DNA from: Acinetobacter sp. ANC 7912
GTDB taxonomy: Bacteria; Pseudomonadota; Gammaproteobacteria; Pseudomonadales; Moraxellaceae
Assembly: GCF_039862785.1 (NCBI RefSeq)
Contig: NZ_CP156795.1
Location: forward strand, 1,922,001 to 1,986,000
Direction: 5' to 3'
DNA length: 64,000 nt
Shown: one piece after another, positions 55,496 to 64,000 of the stretch
Layout of the letters: every line of letters begins with the position of its first letter
Position numbering within the stretch: the stretch's first letter is position 1
Made by a program: the position numbers and the translations under genes
The notes under the pieces: generated by a model
Databases searched by the model: none
Told to the model about the DNA's origin: nothing
Seen by the model: the letters and a program-made list of their open reading frames with translations, nothing else

Positions 55496-58400
55496 TTAAG
55501 CAGCAATTTTCCTAGAACGGACCAAATGTTCTCGAAGGTAGTAGGCTCGTGCAGAACCTGTTTCTACGAGCCCAGTCAAGAGAACAAGACAGATCTGATA
55601 CATCTTACGACTAAGTATTCCTCGATTTTCAACTTGTAAATATCTTGCAATGGACATTTCTAAATAGAATGCAGTGTTAACCTGCTTTGCTATTAGATCA
55701 GAGTCATTGGTAAATTTTTCAGCTAGAATTTGAATACCTTTATCAAAAAACAAATCATAAAAATGATATATCAGCGAAGATAAAGCCATAAAAACATGAC
55801 TGTTATTTGCAGATTGCTTAGCAAAATCTAGTAAATGCTTAACACCTTTTTCCATACATTTTCTTTCACTTTCATGCCCTTGCCACGGAGTATCAGCATA
55901 CAACTCCCCCCGTAGTAATTTATTCAAGTCATTCTGAAGACCTTGATAAGGATCATTAACATCATTTATGGCAATCTTATGTAGTTCTGGCTCTATTATT
56001 TTCCATAATGACCATATAGCATCAAAATCATTTTCTTTCTCTGCAGCAACGTCAAATGATAATTTCACTGAATAAATAATACTTGGGGCCTTCAAACATC
56101 CAGAAATAATTAAATCTTTGAATGGTACAAAACCGTTTATTTTCGAATGTATTAGCTGTTCAGTAAAACAAGATTGTATTTGCCATTTTATTTCATGATT
56201 CATTTTATCTTCATTACGAGAATGGTATTTCCTGTAGTCAGAATCAAAAATAAAATTTACTAATTTTAAGATTAAATCAATTAGCTTTGAATCTTTTGGA
56301 TTCATAGGAATCATTAACATGGGTATATGTAATAACCAAGATGCATGACTTTCTAAACTAATATCATCTACATGAAAACTAAATGTTCCCTCGAGTAATT
56401 GTTGGCGAAATTTTCTTAATTTTGCATCCCATTGTTTCTGAGCTACTTCTAGCTCCTTATCTTTTAAATAATAAAACCTGCTGTTTTCTTGCTCTTGAAT
56501 TCGAAATTTCGCATACTCAATTACCCCATTTAAACAATGTCCTGCTAATTTTTCATCTATTGACCATAGGTAATCTCTTACTCCTTTAGCAGCTAAAGCA
56601 CCAATATTATGGTTGCCATGTGTTAATGCAGTAGCTAAAGAAAATTTCAGATGATTTAAGATTTCGGGCTCTAACTTTAATTCAAATAACTTAGGTAGAA
56701 TGTATGCGCATGCACCATTGCCGAAATGAGTTTGATTATATCGAAATTCCACTTCTAGATTATCGGGGGATTCTATAACTGAACTTACAATAATCTCCAA
56801 GCACCATTCGATATCAACCGAAGATAGATCTTGAATCTTATCTCGAATACAAACAACTGCTACAGTTTTTATGGCTTCGACTGCTAAATGCAGATGATTT
56901 GATACTCGATTATTTTGTAAATCAATCAGCAATTGTTTTGCAGATTCTAATCCAGCTTCATATGAAGAAAAATATTCTTTTTTGAATTCTTTCTTTTCAA
57001 ATAACTCTCTCGCCCATAAATTTAATCCAATTATAGCGTTATCAAAATCATGCTGTTCAATGAATGTTTGTTGATCTTGTTTTAAGTCCTCTGGGAGTTC
57101 CGAAGCATTCTGAAATAAAATCCGATTATTTTCTTTATCCTCAATAATTTGCCATTCTCTTGTATCTATTCGATTTGCTAGATACCTAACGTAGGTATCA
57201 TCACTTGTAGATGCCTGCTTTTTCAAACTGTCCACAATTGGAAGTACGTCTTCTCTAAGATCAGAAAACTGAAGCTTTGTTAATAATGTCTCCAGTGTTT
57301 CTTTTCTCCATGGTCTAAGAGCAGATTTTTTCCTTTCCTCAATGTAAATACCTGTCATTACATCATTATCATAAGCATTAAACCAATGAAGTTGGTCTTT
57401 TCCAGCTTCGTGCACAAATCTGCTCATATCAATTAAATAGAACTCTGCAATATTCAATATAGGAAATACAGCCTTCCTTACTTTATTTGGAAATCCTATT
57501 GCAGCAGAGGCAAGTACTGAAGTTATCAGGACTGAGTTGCTATTTTTTAATAAATAATTATAGATCCAGTCTATTTGATTATTTTCACCACTACTTTCTA
57601 TATAGCTTATTAACCAATTTTCTAAAGCCATCAGAGCACATTGCAACACATATGGTATATTGGAGTGACCTCTATATCCCGACCAGAACTCTGTAGTAAC
57701 AAATTGATCTATAGATGTTCCATCTTCTAAAATTAATCGTTCTAAATGTATTTCACAACCTTCCCTTTTAAGATGTTCAATATATTTTTCCGTTGCAAAA
57801 TTACAAAGTTTAAGTATGAAATCTAATGCTTTTTTAGGGTGGTACTGCAATAAATACTGAAAAGGTCCTTTTGCCCCACTAGGCGCAAAAAAATCGCGAT
57901 TGTCATCCAATCCGTATCGTTCATCACCCCGAATGCTTTCATATCTCGACCAACTATCTTTTCTTCTTGGTTCTAGCACCCACTCATGTAGTGCTAATCT
58001 TATTATAAAATCAGGCAGGTTCTTACATAACATTGGTACATGTATTCCAACCAAAGCTAAACTGGTTAATTTATCTACATAACTCAATCTTCTAGGATTA
58101 ACTTTAGATACAAAAACATCTTGTACCATTAACTGGTCAAATTCAGTTTCTATTGAGGGAGATACTTTAAGTAAAACACTGATGATTTTTTTCCTGCCAA
58201 CTTTATTTTGGTAATCTTTCTTTAAAGGCTCTAATAACCAAAGAGCTAATAAACCAACAATTCTTGATTCGGACGGAAGATCCTCGTTAATGTTTATAAC
58301 ACTATGCCATTCATTAATTAGCTCAATAATATGATTATGGATAGATTTGCTTAATTCATTTCTATATTCGTAAATAAAATTAAATAGGGCTTCCCACCCT

Positions 58401-60580
58401 TTTCCATAAGGTACTAGAAATAGAGTCCGGAGTATGCCTGAGTTCTTATCTAATGTGAGTGAGTCAACAAAATGTGAATTTGGTTTTTGACAAGTAATTC
58501 TTAAAATGAAACAAAAACGAATCAATAATGCGCAATCGTTTTTAAGAAGATTATCTTTCATTGACTGTAAGAATATATTTGGAGAATCATGCTGTAAAAT
58601 TGCAGCCATCGTTTCATCTTTCCAAAAATTTTCTATATTTTCAGCTGTTAATATCTCTTCAACAAAATCATAAGCAGATTCATCAAATTGCAATCGGCGG
58701 TATAACCACAATCTAAAAGCTCTATTTATAGCAGGCTCATTACCTATAGCAGATAGAAATTCATCTATATTATCTATGTTATATTGATATTTTTCTTCAA
58801 TAAACTCCTCTAATGCCCAATCCTCTAGCACATCATGGGGTAAGCTGATAGTTGAGTTATTGGGATCTCTATAAATTAAGTTATCTTCTTCAAGTTTGGA
58901 TATTACCTCTAAATCAAATGGGTCTGCGGAAATACCAAACACCATTTTTTTTGCTCGCTGTGTAGCAATTTCAATAAATGCTTTTCTACGTCTTAACGGC
59001 ATACCAGATTTTCGGTCTTGATCTTTAGCAATAACTGAAGACCAAACATTCTTTCTAAAGTCAATTTCAGTATCACCTGTTCCAAATTGTGCTCCATTAG
59101 CTATCGCACGAACAGCAATATCAATAAAAAATGGTATCCGAAGAATACCCACTAATGCATCATTTGATATTAATGTCTTAAGCTCAGGGACATGTTCACA
59201 AACTTGTTTTATCTGTTCTTCAGAGAAACCTTCGATATTTACACTAGTAAAATTGATCTGATTCTGTTGCAAAAAGTGAAATGAAAGCTGTTGAAATGCG
59301 TAATCACGCCCTGTTGCAATAATGGTCCATCCTTCCTGTTGTCGGATAAACTGAAGTAAATCAATAAATGCTTCTTGATGATCAAGTTCTAATATTTTTT
59401 CAATAGACTCAATGACTAAAATTTTCTCAGGAATTAGAGCAAAAAAACCTTCAATCTGACCTAAGGTTGAACCCATTCCTATAGTTGAGAACACATCATT
59501 AAGATGAGTGCGGTTTAAATCTTCAGCTCTAAGGTAAAAAACTGGAACACCCTTATTTTTACTCGAAATAAAATCTTTTACTATACTTGATTTTCCAGAA
59601 CCCCTAGATCCTGTTACAAATACAAAATCGCTTGTATCATAAGCTTCTGAAATTTTTAGTAAATAATCATCTCTACTAACATGAAAGCCTTGTATTTTGT
59701 TTGAAATACCCTCATAGATGAGAAGTCCACGCTCTTGGAGTTTAAGAAAATCCATTTCAAAATTAACTTTACTATTAACATGAAATAAATCTCTAACCTC
59801 ATGAGGAGTATTTTCAAGCGTTAGTGTTCCTGCATTTTGGTTATAGTCCTGAACACACGTAATAACTTTAGAGAATATGAGTTCCGGTGATTCATCCGAA
59901 TGACATTGAATAAGTGAACATAATAAGTGAGCAACTACCGAATGTTTAGCATCTAAATCAAAAGAAACTAGATAAAAAACTCGCAGAAACTCCCACAATT
60001 CATCGTCAGTTATTGCCTGACCACCATTAGCATGACCTAACTGCTTTCTTAGAGCCTCTAACTTATTCAGCTTTGCTACACTAGTAAATCCTTGAGTCTT
60101 TGATTTTTTAATAAAGTCTGAGGCGCTTGATGAATACCTAGCCCATTCTAAGAGTGGAAGCGTATTAGCTATATCTAACTTAGGAAGCGGACCTGTAATC
60201 AAAGCAATTGCATCATTATTCCTATTAAAAGAATCACTCTGAAAGTCTTCCCATGCACTCCTTATGACATCTGAAAAAATAGAACTCTTTTCATCACTTC
60301 CAATGGAATCACTTATTGTTATTTCATGCTTAATCTGAGCGTATAATTTACTTCTATTACCAAATTTATCTGATGCGACTAAAACAAAATCATCAGTATT
60401 CGAACCATCATATTTGTTTTGAAACTTTAGTTCTTTAGGCCTCATAGTTTGAGGTAAACATGGAACACAAGATTGAGTAAGTAATGCTATAGCAAATGAG
60501 GCTTGAACTCTAGTTTCAAAATTAACACCACCTCCACCTGTAGAAAATGGATTGCTTTGTTTTTTTGAGTCCACGCTCAT
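55496..60580 (-). CDS. Cap4-like nuclease / STAND ATPase fusion, candidate anti-phage defence protein
   Basis: 1694 residues. The N-terminus (about 14-130) looks like a Cap4/DUF4297 PD-(D/E)xK nuclease: STGGGGVNFETRVQA with Glu22, KFQ..NTDDFVLVA with Asp63-Asp64, and YAQIKHE with Gln82-x-Lys84. Residues about 290-480 form a STAND-type P-loop ATPase: Walker A GSRGSGKS at 324-331, a Walker B-like KILVIES near 386-392, and an arginine motif ATGRDY near 422-427. The remaining 1100-odd residues are mostly helical with no domain I recognise, the expected position of a ligand-sensing region. The overall layout equals that of antiviral Avs proteins, which recognise phage proteins and activate their nuclease. 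GGGAG lies seven bases before the ATG. The gene is visibly more A+T-rich than its neighbours and bounded by IS elements and a tRNA, suggesting acquisition. Defence function is inference. Confidence 0.8.
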   Translation of the reverse strand: MSVDSKKQSNPFSTGGGGVNFETRVQASFAIALLTQSCVPCLPQTMRPKELKFQNKYDGSNTDDFVLVASDKFGNRSKLYAQIKHEITISDSIGSDEKSSIFSDVIRSAWEDFQSDSFNRNNDAIALITGPLPKLDIANTLPLLEWARYSSSASDFIKKSKTQGFTSVAKLNKLEALRKQLGHANGGQAITDDELWEFLRVFYLVSFDLDAKHSVVAHLLCSLIQCHSDESPELIFSKVITCVQDYNQNAGTLTLENTPHEVRDLFHVNSKVNFEMDFLKLQERGLLIYEGISNKIQGFHVSRDDYLLKISEAYDTSDFVFVTGSRGSGKSSIVKDFISSKNKGVPVFYLRAEDLNRTHLNDVFSTIGMGSTLGQIEGFFALIPEKILVIESIEKILELDHQEAFIDLLQFIRQQEGWTIIATGRDYAFQQLSFHFLQQNQINFTSVNIEGFSEEQIKQVCEHVPELKTLISNDALVGILRIPFFIDIAVRAIANGAQFGTGDTEIDFRKNVWSSVIAKDQDRKSGMPLRRRKAFIEIATQRAKKMVFGISADPFDLEVISKLEEDNLIYRDPNNSTISLPHDVLEDWALEEFIEEKYQYNIDNIDEFLSAIGNEPAINRAFRLWLYRRLQFDESAYDFVEEILTAENIENFWKDETMAAILQHDSPNIFLQSMKDNLLKNDCALLIRFCFILRITCQKPNSHFVDSLTLDKNSGILRTLFLVPYGKGWEALFNFIYEYRNELSKSIHNHIIELINEWHSVININEDLPSESRIVGLLALWLLEPLKKDYQNKVGRKKIISVLLKVSPSIETEFDQLMVQDVFVSKVNPRRLSYVDKLTSLALVGIHVPMLCKNLPDFIIRLALHEWVLEPRRKDSWSRYESIRGDERYGLDDNRDFFAPSGAKGPFQYLLQYHPKKALDFILKLCNFATEKYIEHLKREGCEIHLERLILEDGTSIDQFVTTEFWSGYRGHSNIPYVLQCALMALENWLISYIESSGENNQIDWIYNYLLKNSNSVLITSVLASAAIGFPNKVRKAVFPILNIAEFYLIDMSRFVHEAGKDQLHWFNAYDNDVMTGIYIEERKKSALRPWRKETLETLLTKLQFSDLREDVLPIVDSLKKQASTSDDTYVRYLANRIDTREWQIIEDKENNRILFQNASELPEDLKQDQQTFIEQHDFDNAIIGLNLWARELFEKKEFKKEYFSSYEAGLESAKQLLIDLQNNRVSNHLHLAVEAIKTVAVVCIRDKIQDLSSVDIEWCLEIIVSSVIESPDNLEVEFRYNQTHFGNGACAYILPKLFELKLEPEILNHLKFSLATALTHGNHNIGALAAKGVRDYLWSIDEKLAGHCLNGVIEYAKFRIQEQENSRFYYLKDKELEVAQKQWDAKLRKFRQQLLEGTFSFHVDDISLESHASWLLHIPMLMIPMNPKDSKLIDLILKLVNFIFDSDYRKYHSRNEDKMNHEIKWQIQSCFTEQLIHSKINGFVPFKDLIISGCLKAPSIIYSVKLSFDVAAEKENDFDAIWSLWKIIEPELHKIAINDVNDPYQGLQNDLNKLLRGELYADTPWQGHESERKCMEKGVKHLLDFAKQSANNSHVFMALSSLIYHFYDLFFDKGIQILAEKFTNDSDLIAKQVNTAFYLEMSIARYLQVENRGILSRKMYQICLVLLTGLVETGSARAYYLREHLVRSRKIAA

Positions 60581-61107
60581 TTTGCTGCTCCCTCAATAAA
60601 TATTTAACACTATAATTTTTTAATTATTATAGCTAATTCAAATATTTAATATATACGATCCAAGTTAAATTCAAAAAGAATTGCCTGTACACTCATAAAA
60701 TCAGCTCAATTTTTTACTTGTATCTTAATATAATGATTTCTTTTAGGCCTGATCCATATTTTTGCTTTTATATAAATATCTTCAAACTAATTATCAAGTA
60801 TTAAGACAAAGTCATTTCTTTATATAAACTCCCCAAACCTTTCACCGTTTTCTCCAGGATTTTTAGGCGATATGCCCTATACCGCGTATTCTAAAAAATT
60901 CCCCACAGAGTCTCATTTCTCTGCTCATAGCGAAAATTGAAACTTGAACTTCTATGATGATCAGCGTCATCAATTTCTCTATTCACAGAAAAAGTGAGAA
61001 TGCAGTGAAAGTAAGGGGCTGATATTTTATTAAGACCATCGGATTATTGGACTAATGGACCACATGCGGTCTATGAAAATTTGAAAGTGAAGTTAATTTC
61101 AGGCATA
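60581..61107. other. Non-coding stretch upstream of the STAND gene
   Basis: About 530 bases with no supportable gene. The first 100 bases hold the STAND gene promoter region; the remainder, toward the tRNA, has ordinary A+T-rich spacer sequence. I looked for a copy of the tRNA 3' end that would mark an att site and saw none in this interval. Confidence 0.5.
60610..60632 (-). promoter_or_regulatory. Candidate -10 box and inverted repeat before the STAND gene
   Basis: On the minus strand TATAAT lies at 60626-60631, about 45 bases before the start codon. It overlaps one arm of CTATAAT/ATTATAG (60610-60632), which could be an operator. No good -35 box is seen at standard spacing. Confidence 0.35.
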
Positions 61108-61108
61108 G

Positions 61109-61141
61109 AAAAACCCCATAAACCATTGGTTTATGGGGTTT
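61109..61141 (-). terminator. Terminator of the tRNA gene
   Basis: A perfect 14-bp stem AAACCCCATAAACC / GGTTTATGGGGTTT with a three-base loop, seven bases beyond the tRNA CCA end on the minus strand. A short T-tract (TTTCT) follows. Confidence 0.85.
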
Positions 61142-61147
61142 AATAAC

Positions 61148-61224
<77 letters not shown>

Positions 61225-61268
61225 TATATAGCGAAAACCTTATTTATCAATAGGTTTAAGCGAGATGA

Positions 61269-61297
61269 ATACTAGCTAAGATTTTTTTAAAAGACAA
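61269..61297 (-). promoter_or_regulatory. Probable promoter of the tRNA gene
   Basis: On the minus strand -35 TTGTCT (61292-61297), a 17-base spacer and -10 TAGTAT (61269-61274) lie about 45 bases upstream of the mature 5' end. Confidence 0.6.
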
Positions 61298-61458
61298 GCT
61301 TTTTTCTAACTGCTTGTATACTTCATCAACAGTAAAAAATCAGCTAAAAATTTTCTGACTAATTATCTTAGACTTTAGCAGCAACCTGAAGATCATAAAT
61401 TTTCAATATCACAATTCCATCAAAAAAATATGGGCTTTCTCATTACTTTTAGAAATAA

Positions 61459-61466
61459 AATTTCAA
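61459..61466. repeat. Left target-site duplication of IS982 copy 2
   Basis: AATTTCAA abuts the left inverted repeat and recurs at 62445-62452, directly after the right one. Confidence 0.85.
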
Positions 61467-62444
61467 ACGCCAATCTCAACTTTTTAAGTCATTGAAATAA
61501 AAAGGACATAACCTCATTTTAAATCCGTCTATGAAAATAAAATTACAGTTATGTCCACTGAAGAATTTATCATCATTGTCTATTTAATCATAGAGGAAAT
61601 TTACCCAACTATAGTCTCTGAACCATTAAGAAAACGTGGTTTTCCACCTGCTTTAACCGATATTGAAATTATCACAATGCAAATTGTTGGTGAGTGTCTC
61701 AAAATGGATACGGATAAAAGCATATGGATGTTTTTTTAAAAACAATTACTTAAGTTGGTTCCCTCATTTAGGTTCATATCCTAACTTTTGTAAGCATTGT
61801 GCAAACTTATGGCAAGTTCATCAAAAAATCACAGCCCAATTAACTGCACATTATGGTCAGGATCATATTCATTTTATTGATGGATTTCCTATACCTGTTT
61901 GTCGTTATAGTCGAGCAAAAAGACACAAGAATTTCAAAGAACATGCAGGTTTTAGTTATTGTGCTGCACAACAAGAGAAATACTATGGTTTTAAAGGGCA
62001 TCTTGTAATTAATTTGGAGGGTATGATTACTGGCTATACTTTCGCTCCAGCAAATGTAGATGAGCGTGATGTTGCACCAGAAATCACAGAAAATATTCAT
62101 GGGTTACTAGGTGCAGATAAAGGTTACTTAAGACCCAGCTTGAAAGAATACTATAAATTTCAGTATGTTGATCTACAAACTCCTTTAAGAAAGAATATGC
62201 CGGACTCTAGATCTCAAGAATCAATGAGGTTGCTTATGAGAGCACGAAGGAAAATTGAAACGGTCATTGGTCAATTAACTGATCGCTTTAATATTCAAAA
62301 AGTAAGGGCACAAGAGATTTATGGCACTTATCGCATCGTTTTATCAGAAAGATTTTGTCACATACGGTCTGCGTCGTTATGAATAAAAAATGTGGTTATT
62401 CGCCGATTCAATTTGAAAAGCTTATTTAAAGTTGAGATTGGCGT
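61467..62444 (+). mobile_element. IS982-family insertion sequence, copy 2 (full length, transposase broken)
   Basis: 978 bp between 17-bp inverted repeats (ACGCCAATCTCAACTTT and its complement) with the perfect 8-bp duplication AATTTCAA. Its left part and transposase start are intact, unlike copy 1. The transposase frame is broken twice. Confidence 0.92.
61551..62429 (+). pseudogene. IS982-family transposase with two frameshifts
   Basis: The frame starts MSTEEFIIIVYLIIEE and stops at a seven-T run (61731-61737), where six T would keep WMFFKNNYLSWF in frame. The second segment (HLGSYPNFCKHC, HFIDGFPIPVCRYSRAKRH, LLGADKGYLRP) then meets an extra CA at about 62309 compared with copy 1 (GGGCACAAGAG versus GGGCAAGAG). 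That destroys the C-terminus up to the original stop at 62427. IS982 transposases are single-frame DDE enzymes, so this copy is probably dead. Confidence 0.85.
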
Positions 62445-62550
62445 AATTTCAACTATATTTTTATACTTTACAGCTATAAATTTAAGAAAGTTTTATCCAC
62501 CTAGAAATAGAACAAAGTTGAATATGACCCACCTTCAACTTTCTAGAAAC

Positions 62551-62670
62551 TTAGGCTTTGCGTTCAATTTTTTCGTCTTTACGTATATCCATATAAATTT
62601 CGATCAAAGACCATACAACAATGAGTGCAAAAATGAACAATGAAAGTACTAAAGCAGTTAAGTAAGTCAT
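62551..62670 (-). CDS. 39-residue single-span membrane protein
   Basis: A short minus-strand gene: ATG at 62668-62670, TAA at 62551-62553. The protein is one transmembrane helix (LTALVLSLFIFALIVVWSLI) followed by a charged tail (MDIRKDEKIERKA), the format of bacterial small membrane subunits. GAG lies about ten bases before the ATG, so the ribosome-binding site is weak. The hydrophobic helix with a clean charged end supports a real gene; I do not know its partner. Confidence 0.6.
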   Translation of the reverse strand: MTYLTALVLSLFIFALIVVWSLIEIYMDIRKDEKIERKA

Positions 62671-62984
62671 GTTGAATCATCTCTAGCAAACATGATGGGA
62701 AGATACTGAAGCCTATCCAAATCCCTTAGGCTTCGACAAAAGTCTAATAACTATTTTTTGTGCTGAATAGTCATTTTTTTAACTTTTTAAGATTTTTTTT
62801 ATCTAAATTAAGACTAATACACGATTAATTTAATCACATTTATTAGTTTTAAGTCTTAATAAAATCCAAAATTTGAATCAACAATTAAAAGATTTGTACG
62901 CATTTAAAACTTTTAAAAGAAAGGAGCTTGACGGATACAGCGAAGAAGAACAAATTATGAGTTTTTTCACACAATCCCTTCCCT
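62671..62984. other. Intergenic region between the small membrane gene and plsC-like gene
   Basis: 314 bases, A+T-rich. A perfect 8-bp inverted repeat GAAGCCTA/TAGGCTTC (62708-62734) lies in the leader of the small membrane gene. A short frame of 11 codons (62957-62992) overlaps the acyltransferase start in another frame. Nothing else seen. Confidence 0.45.
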
Positions 62985-63545
62985 ATGTTTAAGAAATTCA
63001 TTGGCGAATCTGCGTTTAAACTTGCAGGCTGGCAGTATCACGTTGAACCAAATGTACTTGAAGACAAGCAAGTGATTGTTGGTTTTGAACATACTTCAAT
63101 GATGGATGCTGTGCTCTCTCTGGCACTCTTTCAGATTTATGACATGAAAATTCATACCCTGATCAAAAAAGAGCTATTTAAAGGTCCCTTCAAACCATTA
63201 CTAGAATCGATTGGCGGTATTGCGGTTGATCGTAAGTCCAATCAGGATATCGTCAGCCAGATGGTAGAGGCTTTTCAAAGTCATGAAAAATTTAATCTGG
63301 TGATTGCCCCTGAAGCGACCCGTGCCAAAAATGGTGAAGCGCGCAAACCGATCCGTACTGGTTTCTGGCATATTGCTAAAGCTGCGAATGTACCGATTGT
63401 ATTAATGTATGCCAATGCCAAAACCAAACAAGGTGGTATTTTTGGCAAGATTTATCCAAGCGAAATCAATCATGACCTTGCCCTGTTAAAACAGCTCTAT
63501 AAAGAGAAAGTAGGCTTGGACATCATCATTCCAGAAAAGAAATAA
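62985..63545 (+). CDS. PlsC-type 1-acylglycerol-3-phosphate acyltransferase family protein
   Basis: 186 residues of a short PlsC-like acyltransferase. VGFEHTSMMDAVLS holds the H-x4-D catalytic motif (about residues 36-41), GGIAVDR is block II, and VIAPEATRAKNG is the E-x-T-R block III. There is no predicted membrane span. No ribosome-binding site precedes the ATG at 62985; an 11-codon frame overlaps it, so translational coupling is possible. The acyl acceptor is not predictable. Confidence 0.83.
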   Translation: MFKKFIGESAFKLAGWQYHVEPNVLEDKQVIVGFEHTSMMDAVLSLALFQIYDMKIHTLIKKELFKGPFKPLLESIGGIAVDRKSNQDIVSQMVEAFQSHEKFNLVIAPEATRAKNGEARKPIRTGFWHIAKAANVPIVLMYANAKTKQGGIFGKIYPSEINHDLALLKQLYKEKVGLDIIIPEKK

Positions 63546-63776
63546 TTCACTGCAAATGAGATGTTATCTTGCTATAGCATCTCATTTTCTTACTTTATAA
63601 AAACATTTCCCCTCTCTCTTCATTTACATAATTTGTTTAAAAGCAGCCCGTCTCGTCTATTTTTTTGTCATTATCGTTAATTCTAAAAAGCAGGCTCTTT
63701 TTTTGAAAAAAGCGCTTATGGTAGAATTTGCGCAATTCGATAGGCATACAGCCAATCTACAAGGAGCATATTTCGC

Positions 63777-64000
63777 ATGGCGGGTCATTCCAAGTGGGCC
63801 AATATTAAGCATCGTAAAGCAAAACAAGATGCTAGTCGTGGTAAGTTATTTACCAAATACATTCGTGAATTAACCACTGCAGCAAGACTTGGCGGTCCTG
63901 ATGCAGGCAGTAACCCACGTCTACGTGCTGTTGTCGAAAAAGCATTATCTGTAAACATGACTCGTGACACCATTAACCGCGCGATTCAACGTGGTGCTGG
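63777..64000 (+). CDS. yebC: YebC/PmpR family regulator or translation factor (3' end cut by window edge)
   Basis: The first 74 residues are present: [18 protein letters not shown], then [19 protein letters not shown] and [16 protein letters not shown], the unmistakable YebC N-terminus. AAGGAG lies ten bases before the ATG. Family members act as transcriptional regulators and as ribosome-associated factors at polyproline. The C-terminal two thirds are outside the window. Confidence 0.95.
   Translation, partial: MAGHSKWANIKHRKAKQDASRGKLFTKYIRELTTAARLGGPDAGSNPRLRAVVEKALSVNMTRDTINRAIQRGA

Noticed and set aside
61840..62100. Open frame antisense to the IS982 transposase (also present at 52172-52432)
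   Set aside because: It is a mirror of the transposase coding sequence in both copies, with no ribosome-binding site or recognisable protein.

Overview
The window is a chromosomal segment of a gammaproteobacterium, almost certainly Acinetobacter (probably a non-baumannii species). The indications are an Hfq with a long glycine-rich tail, the order rsmG-parA-parB-exbB-exbD-msbA-lpxK-kdsB-holB-pilZ-tatD, amgK-murU divergent from lptD-surA, and tsaE-mutL-miaA-hfq. Both ends cut genes: tatD at position 1 and yebC at 64000.

Region 1 (1-46 kb) is mostly core genome. A minus-strand run from rsmG to tatD joins chromosome partitioning, ExbB/ExbD energy transduction, lipid A export (MsbA), LpxK, KdsB and DNA polymerase delta prime. 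Then come peptidoglycan recycling (amgK, murU), LPS assembly and outer-membrane chaperoning (lptD, surA), RNA and DNA maintenance (hfq, miaA, mutL, tsaE, pseudouridine synthases, hrpA, ruvC, queG), the peroxide defence genes ahpC and ahpF (3 kb apart), metabolite repair (Nnr), and several small conserved proteins. An alcohol/acetaldehyde oxidation cluster follows: aldehyde dehydrogenase, a divergent GAF-type regulator, and an iron-containing alcohol dehydrogenase.

Region 2 (47.8-62.5 kb) is accessory. A complete IS66-family element (47826-50359, 8-bp target duplication) sits in the T-tract of the alcohol dehydrogenase terminator. Beyond that gene lies a pile-up: a 5'-truncated IS982-family copy, a truncated IS1595-like element and a second IS66 copy in the opposite orientation without target duplication. 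Next is a single A+T-rich gene of about 5.1 kb encoding a 1694-residue protein with an N-terminal PD-(D/E)xK (Cap4/DUF4297-like) nuclease, a central STAND-type P-loop ATPase and a long C-terminal region. This looks like an Avs-like single-gene anti-phage system and is the best candidate for an undescribed system here. It lies on the 3' side of a CAU-anticodon tRNA gene. A second IS982-family copy (61467-62444, perfect 8-bp duplication, two frameshifts) follows the tRNA.

Region 3 (62.5-64 kb) returns to core genes: a small membrane protein, a PlsC-type acyltransferase and yebC.

I also found two short genes (36 and 39 codons), a structured candidate 3'-UTR or small RNA after the alcohol dehydrogenase, a three-hairpin intergenic element near 22.1 kb, and a decayed gene near 35 kb. 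Protein families were assigned by recognising motifs; no database search was run.
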